A stretch of DNA of 64,000 bases from Pseudonectria foliicola (Eukaryota > Ascomycota > Sordariomycetes > Hypocreales > Nectriaceae): the NCBI GenBank assembly GCA_003693505.1, contig QUZD01000012.1, forward strand, positions 35,196-99,195, written 5' to 3'. A program made the translations under genes and the position numbers. Positions 20,607-31,104 of the stretch are shown here, piece after piece; positions within the stretch are counted from its first letter, which is position 1, and the number at the start of each line of letters is the position of its first letter. The notes below the pieces were generated by a model. The model searched no databases and had not been told where the DNA came from. It worked only from the letters and a program-made list of their open reading frames with translations.

Positions 20607-22773
20607 ATGTTGTTGGCCAACATCGCCAGCACTTCAGCAGCAGCACCGCTGATTCTCCTGGCCTCCGTCGTCTCGGCCGCCACAGTCAACTATGATTTCA
20701 ACATTGGCTGGGTCCGGGCGAACCCCGACGGCGCCTTTGAGCGTCCCGTCATTGGCATCAACGGCAAATGGCCGATTCCCACCATCGAGGCCAATGTTGG
20801 TGATCGCATCATCGTCAGAGCGCATAACCAGCTTGGAAACCAGTCCACGTCGCTGCATTTCCATGGCCTCTACATGAATGGCAGCACTCACATGGATGGC
20901 CCTACCGGCGTCAGCCAATGCCCCATTGCTCCAGGCGTCTCCTTTACCTACAACTTCACAGTACGCATCTACTGGCCGAGGAAACCCCATTCATCATTGC
21001 TTCATAAACTGACGTGCTAGTCTCAGATCACCCAGCCAGGCACCTACTGGTACCACTCACACACTCATGCTCAGTATCCCGATGGTCTGCGGGCACCACT
21101 CATTATCCATGACCCAGACTTCCCCTACCAAAAGGACTATGATGAGGAAGTCGTCTTATCCCTTTCAGATTGGTATCATGACGAGATGCGACCCATGCTG
21201 TCCAAGTTTATCAGCAAGACCAACCCTACTGGTGCCGAACCCGTCCCCAACAACGCCCTCATGAGCGAGACCCAGAACCACACCGTCGCAGTTCAGCCCG
21301 GCAAGACGTACCTATTCCGAGTCGTCAACATCGGCGCCTTTGCAGGCCAGTACCTCTGGTTCGAGGGCCACACGATGCAGATTGTCGAGGTCGACGGCGT
21401 CTACACGGACAAGGCTGAGGCCAGCATGATCTATCTGTCTGCCGCTCAGCGCGTCAGCTTCCTCCTAACAACCAAGAACAGCACGAGTGAAAACTTCCCC
21501 ATTGCAGCCAGCATGGATACGGTAAGCCACCATGTTCCCTTCTGATCCGCCAAACGAGAGCTGGCTTTTCGGACGCTGACACGACTCGATCTTACAGACA
21601 CTATTTGATAAACTGCCCAAGGACCTCAACTACAACGTCACCGGCTGGCTCGTCTACGACGACTCCAAGCCAAAGCCGCCTGCTGCCCTGGTCGATACGC
21701 TCGACCCCTTTGACGACATGACCCTGGTGCCCTACGACAAGATGCCTCTCCTGCCGGCCCCTGACCGCATTGTTGAGCTCGACGTCGTCATGAACAACCT
21801 AGGCGACGGCGCAAACTACGCCTTCTTCAACAACATCACCTACGTCTCCCCCAAGGTCCCCAGTCTCTACACGGCCCTCTCCGCCGGCGACCAGGCCACC
21901 GACCCGGCCGTGTACGGCGAGTTCACGCACCCCTTTGTGCTCAAGAAGGGCGAGATCGTCCAGATCAACGTCAACAATCTCGACTCTGGCCGCCACCCCT
22001 TCCATCTCCACGGACACGCCTTCCAGGCCATCTACCGCTCCGAGGAAGAGGCCGGAGTGGTTGACGCCGCAAACATTACGCAGAGCAAGCTGCCCAAGAC
22101 GCCGATGCGCCGCGATACGCTCGTGCTCTACCCCGAAGGCAACATTGTCCTGCGTTTCCGAGCCGACAATCCAGGTAAGCGCTGTCATTTCTTTTACCGT
22201 GTACGATGCCATGCTGGGTTTTGCTAACCATGGTTTTCTATAGGCATCTGGCTCTTCCACTGCCACATCGAGTGGCACGTTGCTTCCGGTCTCATGTCGA
22301 CCTTTGTCGAGGCACCTCTGGACCTTCAAAAAACAATCTCCCTTCCTGAAGACCACCTCGCGGCATGTTCGGCAGCAGCAATGCCCTCGACGGGCAATGC
22401 CGCCGCAAACACAGACAATTTCCTAGATCTTTCCGGCCAAAATGCCCCTCCCAAGAGTCTCCCCTCAGGGTATGTTTTCCCACTCCCCCTTTCGCTTCAA
22501 GCAATCAGCGGCTAACGTGGGACTTTTACTTACAGATTCACCGCTCGTGGAATCGTGGCCCTCGTCTTCAGTTGCGTGGCTGGCATCTTGGGAGTCGCCG
22601 TTGTGGCTTGGTACGGCATGTGCAAGCCTGTCGAAGAGGTTCCGGAGGATTTCCGTAACATCATGTCCGTCGCGCAGGTCGATTCCCACATTAGCGATGC
22701 GGATGAGGAGAGGGTGCATGCTGGAATTGCTGCCGTGGCGAGCAGCTACGGAGCGGGCCCTGGGCGAGCCTGA
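20607..22773 (+). CDS. fet3: Multicopper ferroxidase FET3
   Basis: Cell-surface ferroxidase that oxidises Fe(II) and hands Fe(III) to Ftr1. Exons: 20607-20960, 21027-21521, 21598-22174, 22244-22469 and 22536-22773; 629 aa. A signal peptide (residues 1-24, cut near VVSA) precedes three cupredoxin domains. All four copper motifs are intact: HFHGLY (from His84), WYHSHTHAQ (126-134), HPFHLHGHAF and LFHCHIEWHVASGL. The last places the T1 Cys next to the T3 histidines, with Leu as the likely axial residue. Several N-glycosylation sequons are visible. A single C-terminal hydrophobic segment (GIVALVFSCVAGILGVAVVAW) is followed by a short cytosolic tail, so the protein is type I membrane-anchored, unlike secreted laccases. 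Divergent from FTR1, consistent with the Ftr1-Fet3 complex. Confidence 0.96.
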
Positions 22774-23512
22774 GAACAGGACCGTTTGACTTGATGATGA
22801 TTTCTGGCCGATTCTCCAGGGTCGCCAGGCCAAGAAAAGTGTTACAAAGTGACAAAGTGACTTGAGTCCATTCAAACAAAGCTTTTAGGAACCTTATTCA
22901 TGGTTGTTCTTGTTGCGGGTTTGAATGATGCAGGCAGCGAGTGGCTGGTGTAAGGTAAGGGGAATTAGATAGGTGCTATATGGACATGTGGAAAACAAGA
23001 ATGGCAAAAGGTGAAAAGGGGGCAGAGGAAACCCAGAGCACAAGAAAGCATCTGTGCACATGCAACGAAAGTCTAGAGGTCAACCCGCTACATCCAAACA
23101 AACAATTCGCGACCCGGTGAGCCATCCCTCTCGGCAATTCGTCGATCCGACAGGGATTGTCAATCCCCAATTCCAGTCAAGTCTCCTTTCGTACATTTCC
23201 CAGTGCGCCAAATCATGCATTTTTCCGAGGGCTCAAAGCCTCCCTAACATAATCCATCTGAGATCAAGTCTCGATGAGATGAAAAGACGAAGCTCGGCCA
23301 GTATGGTTTGAGTAAGACCGGGGGGCAAACTCGACGAGCCTCTGCCTCCTGTGTCATGGGGATGTTCAACCCATTTCATTTCATGGACCATTTCATGGGG
23401 GTTGTTTTATCCGGACCATCAACATGTGGCCAAATGTCGTGGTTCAAATCAGCTGCGCAGACAGGAGCGTTCATCTGGTAGCCGTGTCGTTGGTGTCGCT
23501 AGCTGTGCCGAC
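22774..23512. other. Convergent 3' spacer between FET3 and PIS1
   Basis: 739 bp tail-to-tail. Probable 3' UTRs only; no gene or structured element is seen. Confidence 0.5.
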
Positions 23513-24585
23513 TTAAGCCTTCTTCGGCTTGGGTCTGGGAAGACCCTGTGCTCTCCGTGTCTTGATATCAACCTCGGCGAGCGCCTTGCTTGCGTTGACG
23601 AGCTGCACCACGTTGATAAACTGCTTCGCAGCCATGACGGGAAAGCTGATGCCAGCAATGACCCACGGCCAGAATGAGTCCATCTTGTTGGCCCGAGCGG
23701 CCTCCAGTGCGGCGGCGCTGAAAGGATCGGGGAAAATCTGCTTCAGAAGCGAAGTGTTGACCTGGTGCCCGGGCTGGAACTGGGTTCCCGTAGTGTCCTC
23801 GACGGACTTGATCAGCTGGGGTGAAAGCAGGGGTGAAGAGAAGGACAAGAGGTATAGCGCAATGAAGAAGAGCTCGTTGAGCGCACAGAAGACGAACAAG
23901 ACATTCTGGACAGGTCGTTAGCTTATTGTACGCGAGGGGCACAAGGGGAAAAGTGGGAGCGCACCTTGTTGTTGTAGTAAAGGTACAGCAGCCAGCTCTG
24001 CTCCTTGTCGATGTTCTTGTGGCTCGAGTCGGTGCCGGAGACGACTAGAGTAGAGTACATGTGCATGTAGTGACTGGCCAGGTCGATGGAGATGAGGCAC
24101 TGGAAGACAATGGCCCACCGGGGAAAGGCCATGGAGAGGAAGACGAGCAAGCACGCGGTGGTACAACGATCGGTCACCATGTCGAGGACGGCGCCGAAAC
24201 GTGTCGACTGTTCAAAGGCTCGCGCGGCGTAGCCATCGAGGGCATCGAGGAAACACGAGACGCTGTAGAGGAACGAGCAGGTTCGGGGATGGAGGGGCAT
24301 GTAGTAGAGTGAAGCGATGGCGAGAACAATGCGAGCGTAACCTGTGATGATGGCATCATGTCAGTCGAGCTTCGCACTTCGCAGGGGAGGGGGGAAGGGA
24401 CGCATACCGATGATGTTGGGCCAGAAGAGGAATATGTTCTCCTCAGAAACCTCCTCCGAGACTTCCGGAGCCTTGGACATGGCGCCGTTGCCGTTGGTCT
24501 GGGAGACCCGAGAGTCGTCGGCGGGCGGCGAGGTGAGCGCGTCGCGGGCCTTTGCAGCCTTTGCTCGAGTCTGTCGCGAAGCCAT
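23513..24585 (-). CDS. pis1: CDP-diacylglycerol--inositol 3-phosphatidyltransferase (phosphatidylinositol synthase)
   Basis: ER enzyme making phosphatidylinositol from CDP-diacylglycerol and myo-inositol. Exons: 24585-24408, 24341-23965 and 23905-23513; 315 aa. The CDP-alcohol phosphotransferase signature DG(x2)AR(x8)G(x3)D(x3)D is complete at residues 95-117. Multiple hydrophobic helices follow. The cytosolic N-terminus of about 50 residues is Ala/Ser/Glu-rich, and the C-terminus is basic (PKPKKA). It is longer than yeast Pis1 (about 220 aa), mainly through the N-terminal extension and the loop before the last helices. Donors are GTATGC and GTGCGC; a CTAAC branch is visible in intron 2. Confidence 0.95.
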
Positions 24586-24921
24586 GATGGCGGGCAGTTT
24601 TGAGCCCAGGTCGAGGTTTGCGATGGGGGGGGGGCGGCGTCGGTGCTTAACAGGAGAGCACCCTTGACAGGCTAAGTGCCGGTACGTAGTAAGGCAGGTA
24701 TGTAACTTGGGTGGTAATCTGTAGTAGATCCCGACAAGCCTTGATGGTATCAGGGGTTGACGAGGTTCAGATCAGCCTGGGCCGCCGGAGGAAGCGCGCA
24801 ACGAGACGTTGAAGTCGCGGAAGCAAAGACAGTCAAAGAGACACGCACGCGGTTGACGTCGCGTGGGAGGGCAAAGGAGTGGATGGGAAGAGAAGGAGAG
24901 CGGGCCAAGACGTGTAAGCTT

Positions 24922-24950
24922 GGAAATGGAAATGGAAATGGAAATGGAAA
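24922..24950. repeat. (TGGAAA)n hexanucleotide repeat
   Basis: About five copies, about 340 bp upstream of the PIS1 start. Confidence 0.85.
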
Positions 24951-27647
24951 ATCAGGCCTAGCTGGCTGGCCGTGGTGGAGGTGGGTGGTAAAGTTCTGAG
25001 GTAATGAATGGCCGTGGTGTCTTTTCCGCGCCCACGCTGCCCCAAAGTAAGCAGACTTTCCTCATTGAGCGGGCCAGAGCTAGGATTGCCAAGCCCAAAA
25101 TAGTAGCATCATGTGCCACTCTTTAATTGAGTAGGTGCTCGTTTGCACGAGCTACAGGCCCATCTACCTCTCAAGTTCTCACCCGCCCAGCACCGCCATT
25201 GCTAGATTATCAGCGCCGCTCGAAACCTCCCAGACGTCACCTGGGACATCATGGTCAGTCACAGAGGGCATGCCCAATGCCATGGAAATAAGCGCAATTT
25301 CTGACTGAACTTAGACCTTTGATAGCACAAACCTCGAGCCATATGGGCCGAGCTAATAAGCTGACAGCGAAGGATCTGATGAGTGCTTCTTCACATAGTA
25401 TGTGGCTGGCCACAGGCCGTTGGTATCTGTATATGTGTCTGCCTGCAGCTGCAGGGAGTGAGTGAGCTAGCTGTAGCTCGCCCCAACTCCTTGCCATGAT
25501 GACTACCTACGTCACGTCGTGTCAGGCTGAGGAACACCGGTGAAGGTGAACCTGGGCGATCTTCTAAGTTCAAGAACTTGATCAGTCGAATGGAAAGGCA
25601 GTGAGCAAATAGTCTTGAAGAGGCAGCTTAGCCGCACTACAGAACTGCATGTGCGGCGTCACCGAGCATATCCCTATCCAAGGCAAGTAGGTAGGTTTAG
25701 GTACTGTAAGCCTACCTACCTAGGTACCTAGACATACACATACGATTGTGCACTCGAGAGCCCAGCATCAACATGCCGTAGCTTCACCCTCGCATTAGCG
25801 AATACGATGGTTCCGTTTGTGTAGAAGCTCACGAATGTCTGTTGGGGCTCTGTCCTGAGGTCGACCGCTCTCATTATCCTCGCGATTGATTTCCCTCGTC
25901 AATTTGGGAGCGAAGATGCAGATGGATGCAGATGGGCACATCAGCTCAGCGCGGACGTCATCTTGGCCACTCAAAAACCCCTCCAATACGAAGTTCCATT
26001 CTATGCGTATAAGCCAATTTGTCTACAGGGATGGAGGTACTGTACCATATCAGAACTGGGAACTGGTAACAGATATCGACATGCTTACCACACCAGACAA
26101 ATCCATCGTTCCCGTCACAAGCGCCTGTTGATAAGCACCTAATCATACTGTAGGCTAGGTCGTGGCAGCAAACGTGGATATTGGCAGGCAACTGGTGAAT
26201 GGCGTGTCGGAGAAACATCGCCACCTCCTCCTCTCGTCCCCCCTCTAGGCTTTTGTTGTTCAATCCCCCAACTACTTTTTTGTGGAGGTGCATAAGAGTC
26301 GCAGTTGGACGGTTGACCAGGGTGAGGGTGCTTGATGTTCCCTCTACAAGTTGACCGGGAACAAAGACAAGCAACTGGCCATGTAGCCATCATGAACTCA
26401 CAGGCGTCATGCTCAGCAGAAACCCGGACGGATGCAAGGGACACTCTCAAAGTACAGCTTCGGGTGTAAATTGCCAGCCGCAAATGGCACATGTCGCGAC
26501 GTCTTGCCATGACTAGATGCTGCAGCGAGCTCAGTCGCATCAAGCTGCATGGCTCGCCCGGCTAGTCTTGCGAATAGTGGCTCGCACCAAGCCACGACTC
26601 GAGCTGCTTCAGCTTTGTCGGGTCTCATTTGTTTTGCGATTTGGCTGAGAGAGAGGGAGCGGATGGCAATGGATCATCCCGTTAGCTCACAGCAGCTTGC
26701 AGAGTAATATTGTACTTTCCATGGCTGTTTGTTGGCTGCAACTGAACGGGTCCCTCCCTACTACATGTAGGTAGGCTTGGTTTGGCATATCGTTGACCGG
26801 CGAATAAAGTGAACTGCACACTCGGTACTCGCTGGTCGCTGCTTTACAATCCGGCCTGACCACGAATTACAGTACTTCAAGCCTCGTCGCTTACTAGACC
26901 AAGTCTGGGTCTCGGTCTTTGGATCGAGTGAGGAGTGAGGCTGCATCATCGCTCCGGGCATCTCATCAACATCGTACGATTCCCAGGCGGCCACAAAGGG
27001 TTCCCTGTTGCAGCCGGGCCACGTCTGCTGGAGAATTGCCCCGATACCCAGCTATTTTCTTGGCTGCTCTCCCACTAATGAGGTTCCACAAGTGCTCTGC
27101 GGTCCATCGATTAGGGGGCGGTCTTCAGGAGAGCTTCAAAGGGGGGCGTTTGGGGGGGGGGGAGCTGCTGGGGACCCTGGGCAGCCTAAGATAGTTAAGA
27201 AAGCACGGATGACTGACTGCCAGGGGCCAGGTAAAGCCAGGTAAAGCCGGGACAGGAGCAAGCAGGGCTGGCAGGCTGGCAAGCTAGCAAGCTATCCATT
27301 GGAACGGTCTTGGTGGGGGAGCTAACTTAGGGGAGCTAACTGTTATGTACTAAGTATGGATGTACGGCTCCCCACCACACTGGATGTCAAGCATCTCTCT
27401 TTTCCTCCGGCCCAACCCTGCTCGCTCGCTCGCTTGCTTTGCCTGCTTGCCTGCCTGCTTGCTTAGATGCTGCCAATGCCGAGACCTAAGTGACTGGGTA
27501 GCAAGTGCCAGGCGCAGTGGCAGGCTTTGCTCGATAATGCCGGTGTTGGTATTGATTGGGCTTGCACCGGTTCTCTCTCGTGTTGTGTCGTCGCTGAATC
27601 CGGAAACGGGCCGCGTGATGGGGATTCGCCTCAACTGCCAACTTGCG

Positions 27648-27724
27648 GGCCTGTCTGCCTGTCTGCCTGTCTGCCTGTCTGTCTGTCTGCCTGTCTGTCT
27701 GTCTGCCTGTCGGCCTATCTGCCC
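27648..27724. repeat. (TGCC/TGTC)n tetranucleotide array
   Basis: About 77 bp of interleaved CTGCCTGTCTGTC-type units. Confidence 0.9.
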
Positions 27725-28565
27725 GGCTGTCAGTCTCCTCCACTCCGCGCAGGATCCGATACGGGATGATCAATGCACGAATCAACCCAGTTGGCCTGTG
27801 TGCGTCCATCATCTCCACTACCCAACTCGATGGTTGGTCCGGTTCGTCTGGATGCACATCGCTGTCGCTGCTCCTTCCCCTCATGTCCATTCCATGATTG
27901 CCTACCTACCTTATGTACTGTATCTTATCTACCTAGGTATGCTTATTATGAATGCTGCCCAAGGCCACTAACTAGACTGCCATGTACACGTCTGGGCTAC
28001 TGTAAGCTCGGATCCTGTACCATGTATTGTATGTATGTACTGTACAGTCGGTAACCTGCCTAAGGTAGGTAGGTACAGTGGGCTGCTTCGTCCGTCCTCC
28101 CGCACCTGCATCCGGAGTGACGGATCGACAGGCATCAGCCGCCGGATGCCCGGAGCCCCTGCGCCGCCGCCGTAGCAGGCGCAGCCACCGCGGAGCCTCT
28201 GATTGCGGAGCTCAGAGTACATACATACAGTAGTAGATGGGAAGCAATAGAGCTGGGTCGGCTAAGCACAAGGGTGTGTGTAGGTGGGAACTTGTTTTCC
28301 CATGTCCTGTAGACTCCCTACTCTGTACATATTGAGAATCACTACATACCTACCCTACCTGCCTACCTTGGGTATCTATTGTAGGTTGGTATGTAGAAGT
28401 GAGCAGGATGTCGGCAGTCTACATACTGTACTATACCTGGGTTCGCGCCGCATGCTGACAAGTGGATTAATGCGTGGCATGTGTCGCATTCTGGGACGGG
28501 AAGCTCTGCTTACCTCTTTGGAGCTGCATGGACGGCGCTGCAGGGCAGGCCAGGGCAAAGGAATA

Positions 28566-28620
28566 AAGGGACGGAACGGGACGGGACGGGGTGAGATGGG
28601 GTGAGATGGGACGGGTTGGG
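28566..28620. repeat. GGGAC / GGTGAGATG imperfect tandem repeats
   Basis: Short G-rich array with GGGAC pentamers followed by two copies of GGGGTGAGAT. Near a small Cys-free ORF of no significance. Confidence 0.7.
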
Positions 28621-29000
28621 GGCTGGAAAGAAACGGCGGCCCAATTGCAGTCTGGACCTTTAGTCACTCATTCATCCGTTACAGATTACATTGCATGCAT
28701 CTGCTTGCTTGCTTGCCTGCCTGCTTGATTGCTTGCTTGCCTGACTCGACTCGCTCCCTCGTCGTGTGCTGCTGTCATGCCCAACACTGGCGGATAGTAC
28801 TGTACTGAACTAATAACAAAGATAGCTAGCCTTGTCGCCGCGTCAAAGGAGCCGCCGCCGCGGCCATCCAACGGCGTGTGGACCATCGCTTTTCACTTTT
28901 CGCCGGGCCCCATCTTCAACCCCCAGTTTCTTCCCTCCTCTCTCTCGTCAAAGCCAGACCCAGACCCGGCCGACGGTTTGGAAATCCCACGCCCCCGACC

Positions 29001-29049
29001 AGACGAGACGAGACGAGACGAGACGAGACGAGACGAGACGAGACGAGAC
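29001..29049. repeat. (AGACG)10 pentanucleotide array in the PYR4 upstream region
   Basis: About ten copies of AGACG, 345-390 bp upstream of the PYR4 start. It is followed by a C/T-rich tract (29060-29300) typical of fungal promoters and leaders. Confidence 0.9.
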
Positions 29050-29392
29050 CGCTTCGTCCACTCTTCACTAATAGCCTCGCCTCTCCCCCTATCTCTTCTC
29101 CTCCCCTTCCCTTCCCTTCCCTCCCTCCCCCCACCCTCATCTCATTCTCAGCTGTCGCCCCAATAAAGCGCCCGCCTCACTTACCGACTGCCTCGAGCCC
29201 GGCGGTTTCACCTACCGAATCTCCATCTCTCTCCATCTCTCACAGTGACACCTTTTTTTTTTCCGCATCTTGGCCTTCTCACGCTCTCACGCCTTCACGC
29301 TCTTACGCCCTCACTGACACCACTGCACGCCCTTTACGTTATCACCCAATCATCCGACACAGCTTCAACTCTACCTCTACCCCGCCATCGCC

Positions 29393-30496
29393 ATGTCGCC
29401 GCATCCCTCGCTCAAGACCACGTTCGCCAGCCGGGCTGAGACGGCCACCCACCCACTCAATGCCTACCTCTTCAAGCTCATGGACCTCAAGGCCTCAAAC
29501 CTGTGTCTGAGTGCCGATGTCGCCACAGCCCGAGAGCTCCTCTACCTGGCCGACAAGATCGGACCCTTCATTGTCGTCCTCAAGACCCACCATGACATGG
29601 TATCCGGCTGGGACTTTCACCCGCACACGGGCACTGGCGCCAAGCTGGCGGCGCTGGCCCGCAAGCACGGCTTCCTCATCTTTGAGGACCGCAAGTTTGG
29701 CGACATCGGCAACACGGTGGAGCTGCAGTACACCGGTGGCTCCGCCCGCATCATCGAGTGGGCGCACATTGTCAATGTCAACATGGTCCCGGGCAAGGCC
29801 TCAGTCACGTCCCTCGCCAACGCCGCCGCCAAGTGGCTCGAGCGCTATCACTACGAGGTCAAGACCTCCGTCAGTGTCGGTACTCCCAACAACGAGCGCG
29901 CCGATGACGACGACGACGACGAGCTGGGCGGCAGGGCCGAAGACAGCCTTGGGAACTGGTCTCGGGACGACGATGGTCGCAAGGGCAGCATCGTCTCCAC
30001 CACGACCGTCACGCAGCAGTATGAGCCGGCCGACTCCCCGCGCCTCGTCAAGGCTAGCTCAGAAGGCGAGGGTGCCGACTTCGCCGGCATCGGAAAGGCG
30101 CCCATCGAGAGGGGCCTGCTCATCCTCGCCCAAATGTCCAGCGAGGGCAACTTTATGAATCGCGAGTACACGCAGGCCTGTGTCGAGGCTGCGAGGGAGC
30201 ACAAGGACTTTGTCATGGGATTCGTCGCCCAGGAGTGCCTCAACACGCAACCCGACGACGCCTTTATTCACATGACGCCCGGGTGCCAACTACCCCCCCA
30301 CGGCGAGGACGAGGACGCGGGCATCAAGGGAGATGGCAAGGGTCAGCAGTACAACACCCCGAAAAAGGTCATTGGCACCATTGGTTCCGACATTGCCATT
30401 GTCGGCAGGGGTATCATCAAGGCGAGCGACCCAGAGGAAGAGGCGGAGAGATATCGGGCTGCGGCCTGGAAGGCGTATACGGAACGACTGTGTTGA
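29393..30496 (+). CDS. pyr4: Orotidine 5'-phosphate decarboxylase
   Basis: Cytosolic enzyme of the last step of de novo UMP synthesis (OMP to UMP plus CO2). Single exon of 367 aa, starting in the context CGCCATGTC. The TIM-barrel family motifs are intact: LSADVA, VVLKTHHDM (Lys64), and FEDRKFGDIGNT with the catalytic Asp99, Lys101 and Asp104. C-terminal IGTIGSDIAIVGRGI binds phosphate. Between residues about 160 and 235 there is a hydrophilic insertion including a run of six Asp; such an insertion is usual in Pezizomycotina PYR4/PyrG and absent from yeast Ura3. The 4.8- and 4.9-kb gene-free flanks are unusually long for this window. Confidence 0.97.
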   Translation: MSPHPSLKTTFASRAETATHPLNAYLFKLMDLKASNLCLSADVATARELLYLADKIGPFIVVLKTHHDMVSGWDFHPHTGTGAKLAALARKHGFLIFEDRKFGDIGNTVELQYTGGSARIIEWAHIVNVNMVPGKASVTSLANAAAKWLERYHYEVKTSVSVGTPNNERADDDDDDELGGRAEDSLGNWSRDDDGRKGSIVSTTTVTQQYEPADSPRLVKASSEGEGADFAGIGKAPIERGLLILAQMSSEGNFMNREYTQACVEAAREHKDFVMGFVAQECLNTQPDDAFIHMTPGCQLPPHGEDEDAGIKGDGKGQQYNTPKKVIGTIGSDIAIVGRGIIKASDPEEEAERYRAAAWKAYTERLC

Positions 30497-31067
30497 GTCG
30501 CATAAAAAGAATGTGAGCGTGGCCGAGAGTGATATGGGATTAGCCAGTTGATGAAATTGTAAACGAGAATGTATCTACGCTGGAGTCTGCTTGATGGGAA
30601 TAGTTTCCAATCCTGTCGAAGTAGGAGGACCTCATGATGCCGGCGTCAAAGTAGACTTCGCCCATACTGATAGTATCCACCTACCTACCTACCTACCTAC
30701 CTACCTAGGCAAGGTAATCAAGGGAAGAACATAATGGAGCCCAGGGACGCCGATAGACGGGTGAATATTGGGAAGGGGGGGGGGGAGCTGCTCGTTCCAA
30801 ATAGGAGAATGACAAGCTTATGGCTTGTGCTTTCTTTCAGGGTCCCCAGGTCTCTTTGGTATCCTTCTGCTCATCATTTCTCCACATTTTGACAGGTCGG
30901 GTTGGCGGGCGGCAGGCCGGGGTCTCGGGATCTAGATGGCATGGCTGTTGTGACTTGATATCCTCCTACTTCACGCCAGTTGTCCTGTGAGTTGAACCAC
31001 ATGGGGTGTACCTCCGCTCGCAATACCGCTCCTCTGCAGCGGCTCTCTCTTACTCAACTTGATTACT

Positions 31068-31104
31068 CCTTTTTTTTTCTTTTTCTTTCTTTTTTTTTTT
31101 TTTT
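31068..31104. repeat. Poly-T/pyrimidine tract
   Basis: T-rich run interrupted by single C residues, ending in about 20 T. Confidence 0.85.

Larger units (their letters stand above)
24586..29392. other. 4.8-kb gene-free region upstream of PIS1 and PYR4
   Basis: I see no gene. It contains many simple repeats (TGGAAA, TGCCTGTC, GGGAC, GCTT/GCCT and AGACG arrays, listed separately where clear) and dispersed CCTACCTAGGTACC and GTACTGTAC motifs (25690-25732, 26761-26772, 27900-27940, 28010-28075, 28345-28370). The ends should hold the PIS1 and PYR4 promoters. The longest ORF, 27360-27971, is low-complexity Cys/Leu-rich and not credible. Confidence 0.55.

Noticed and set aside
27360..27971. 203-codon plus-strand ORF
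   Set aside because: Largely translation of TGCC/TGTC repeats into Cys/Leu/Ser/Val runs; no domain and poor codon character.
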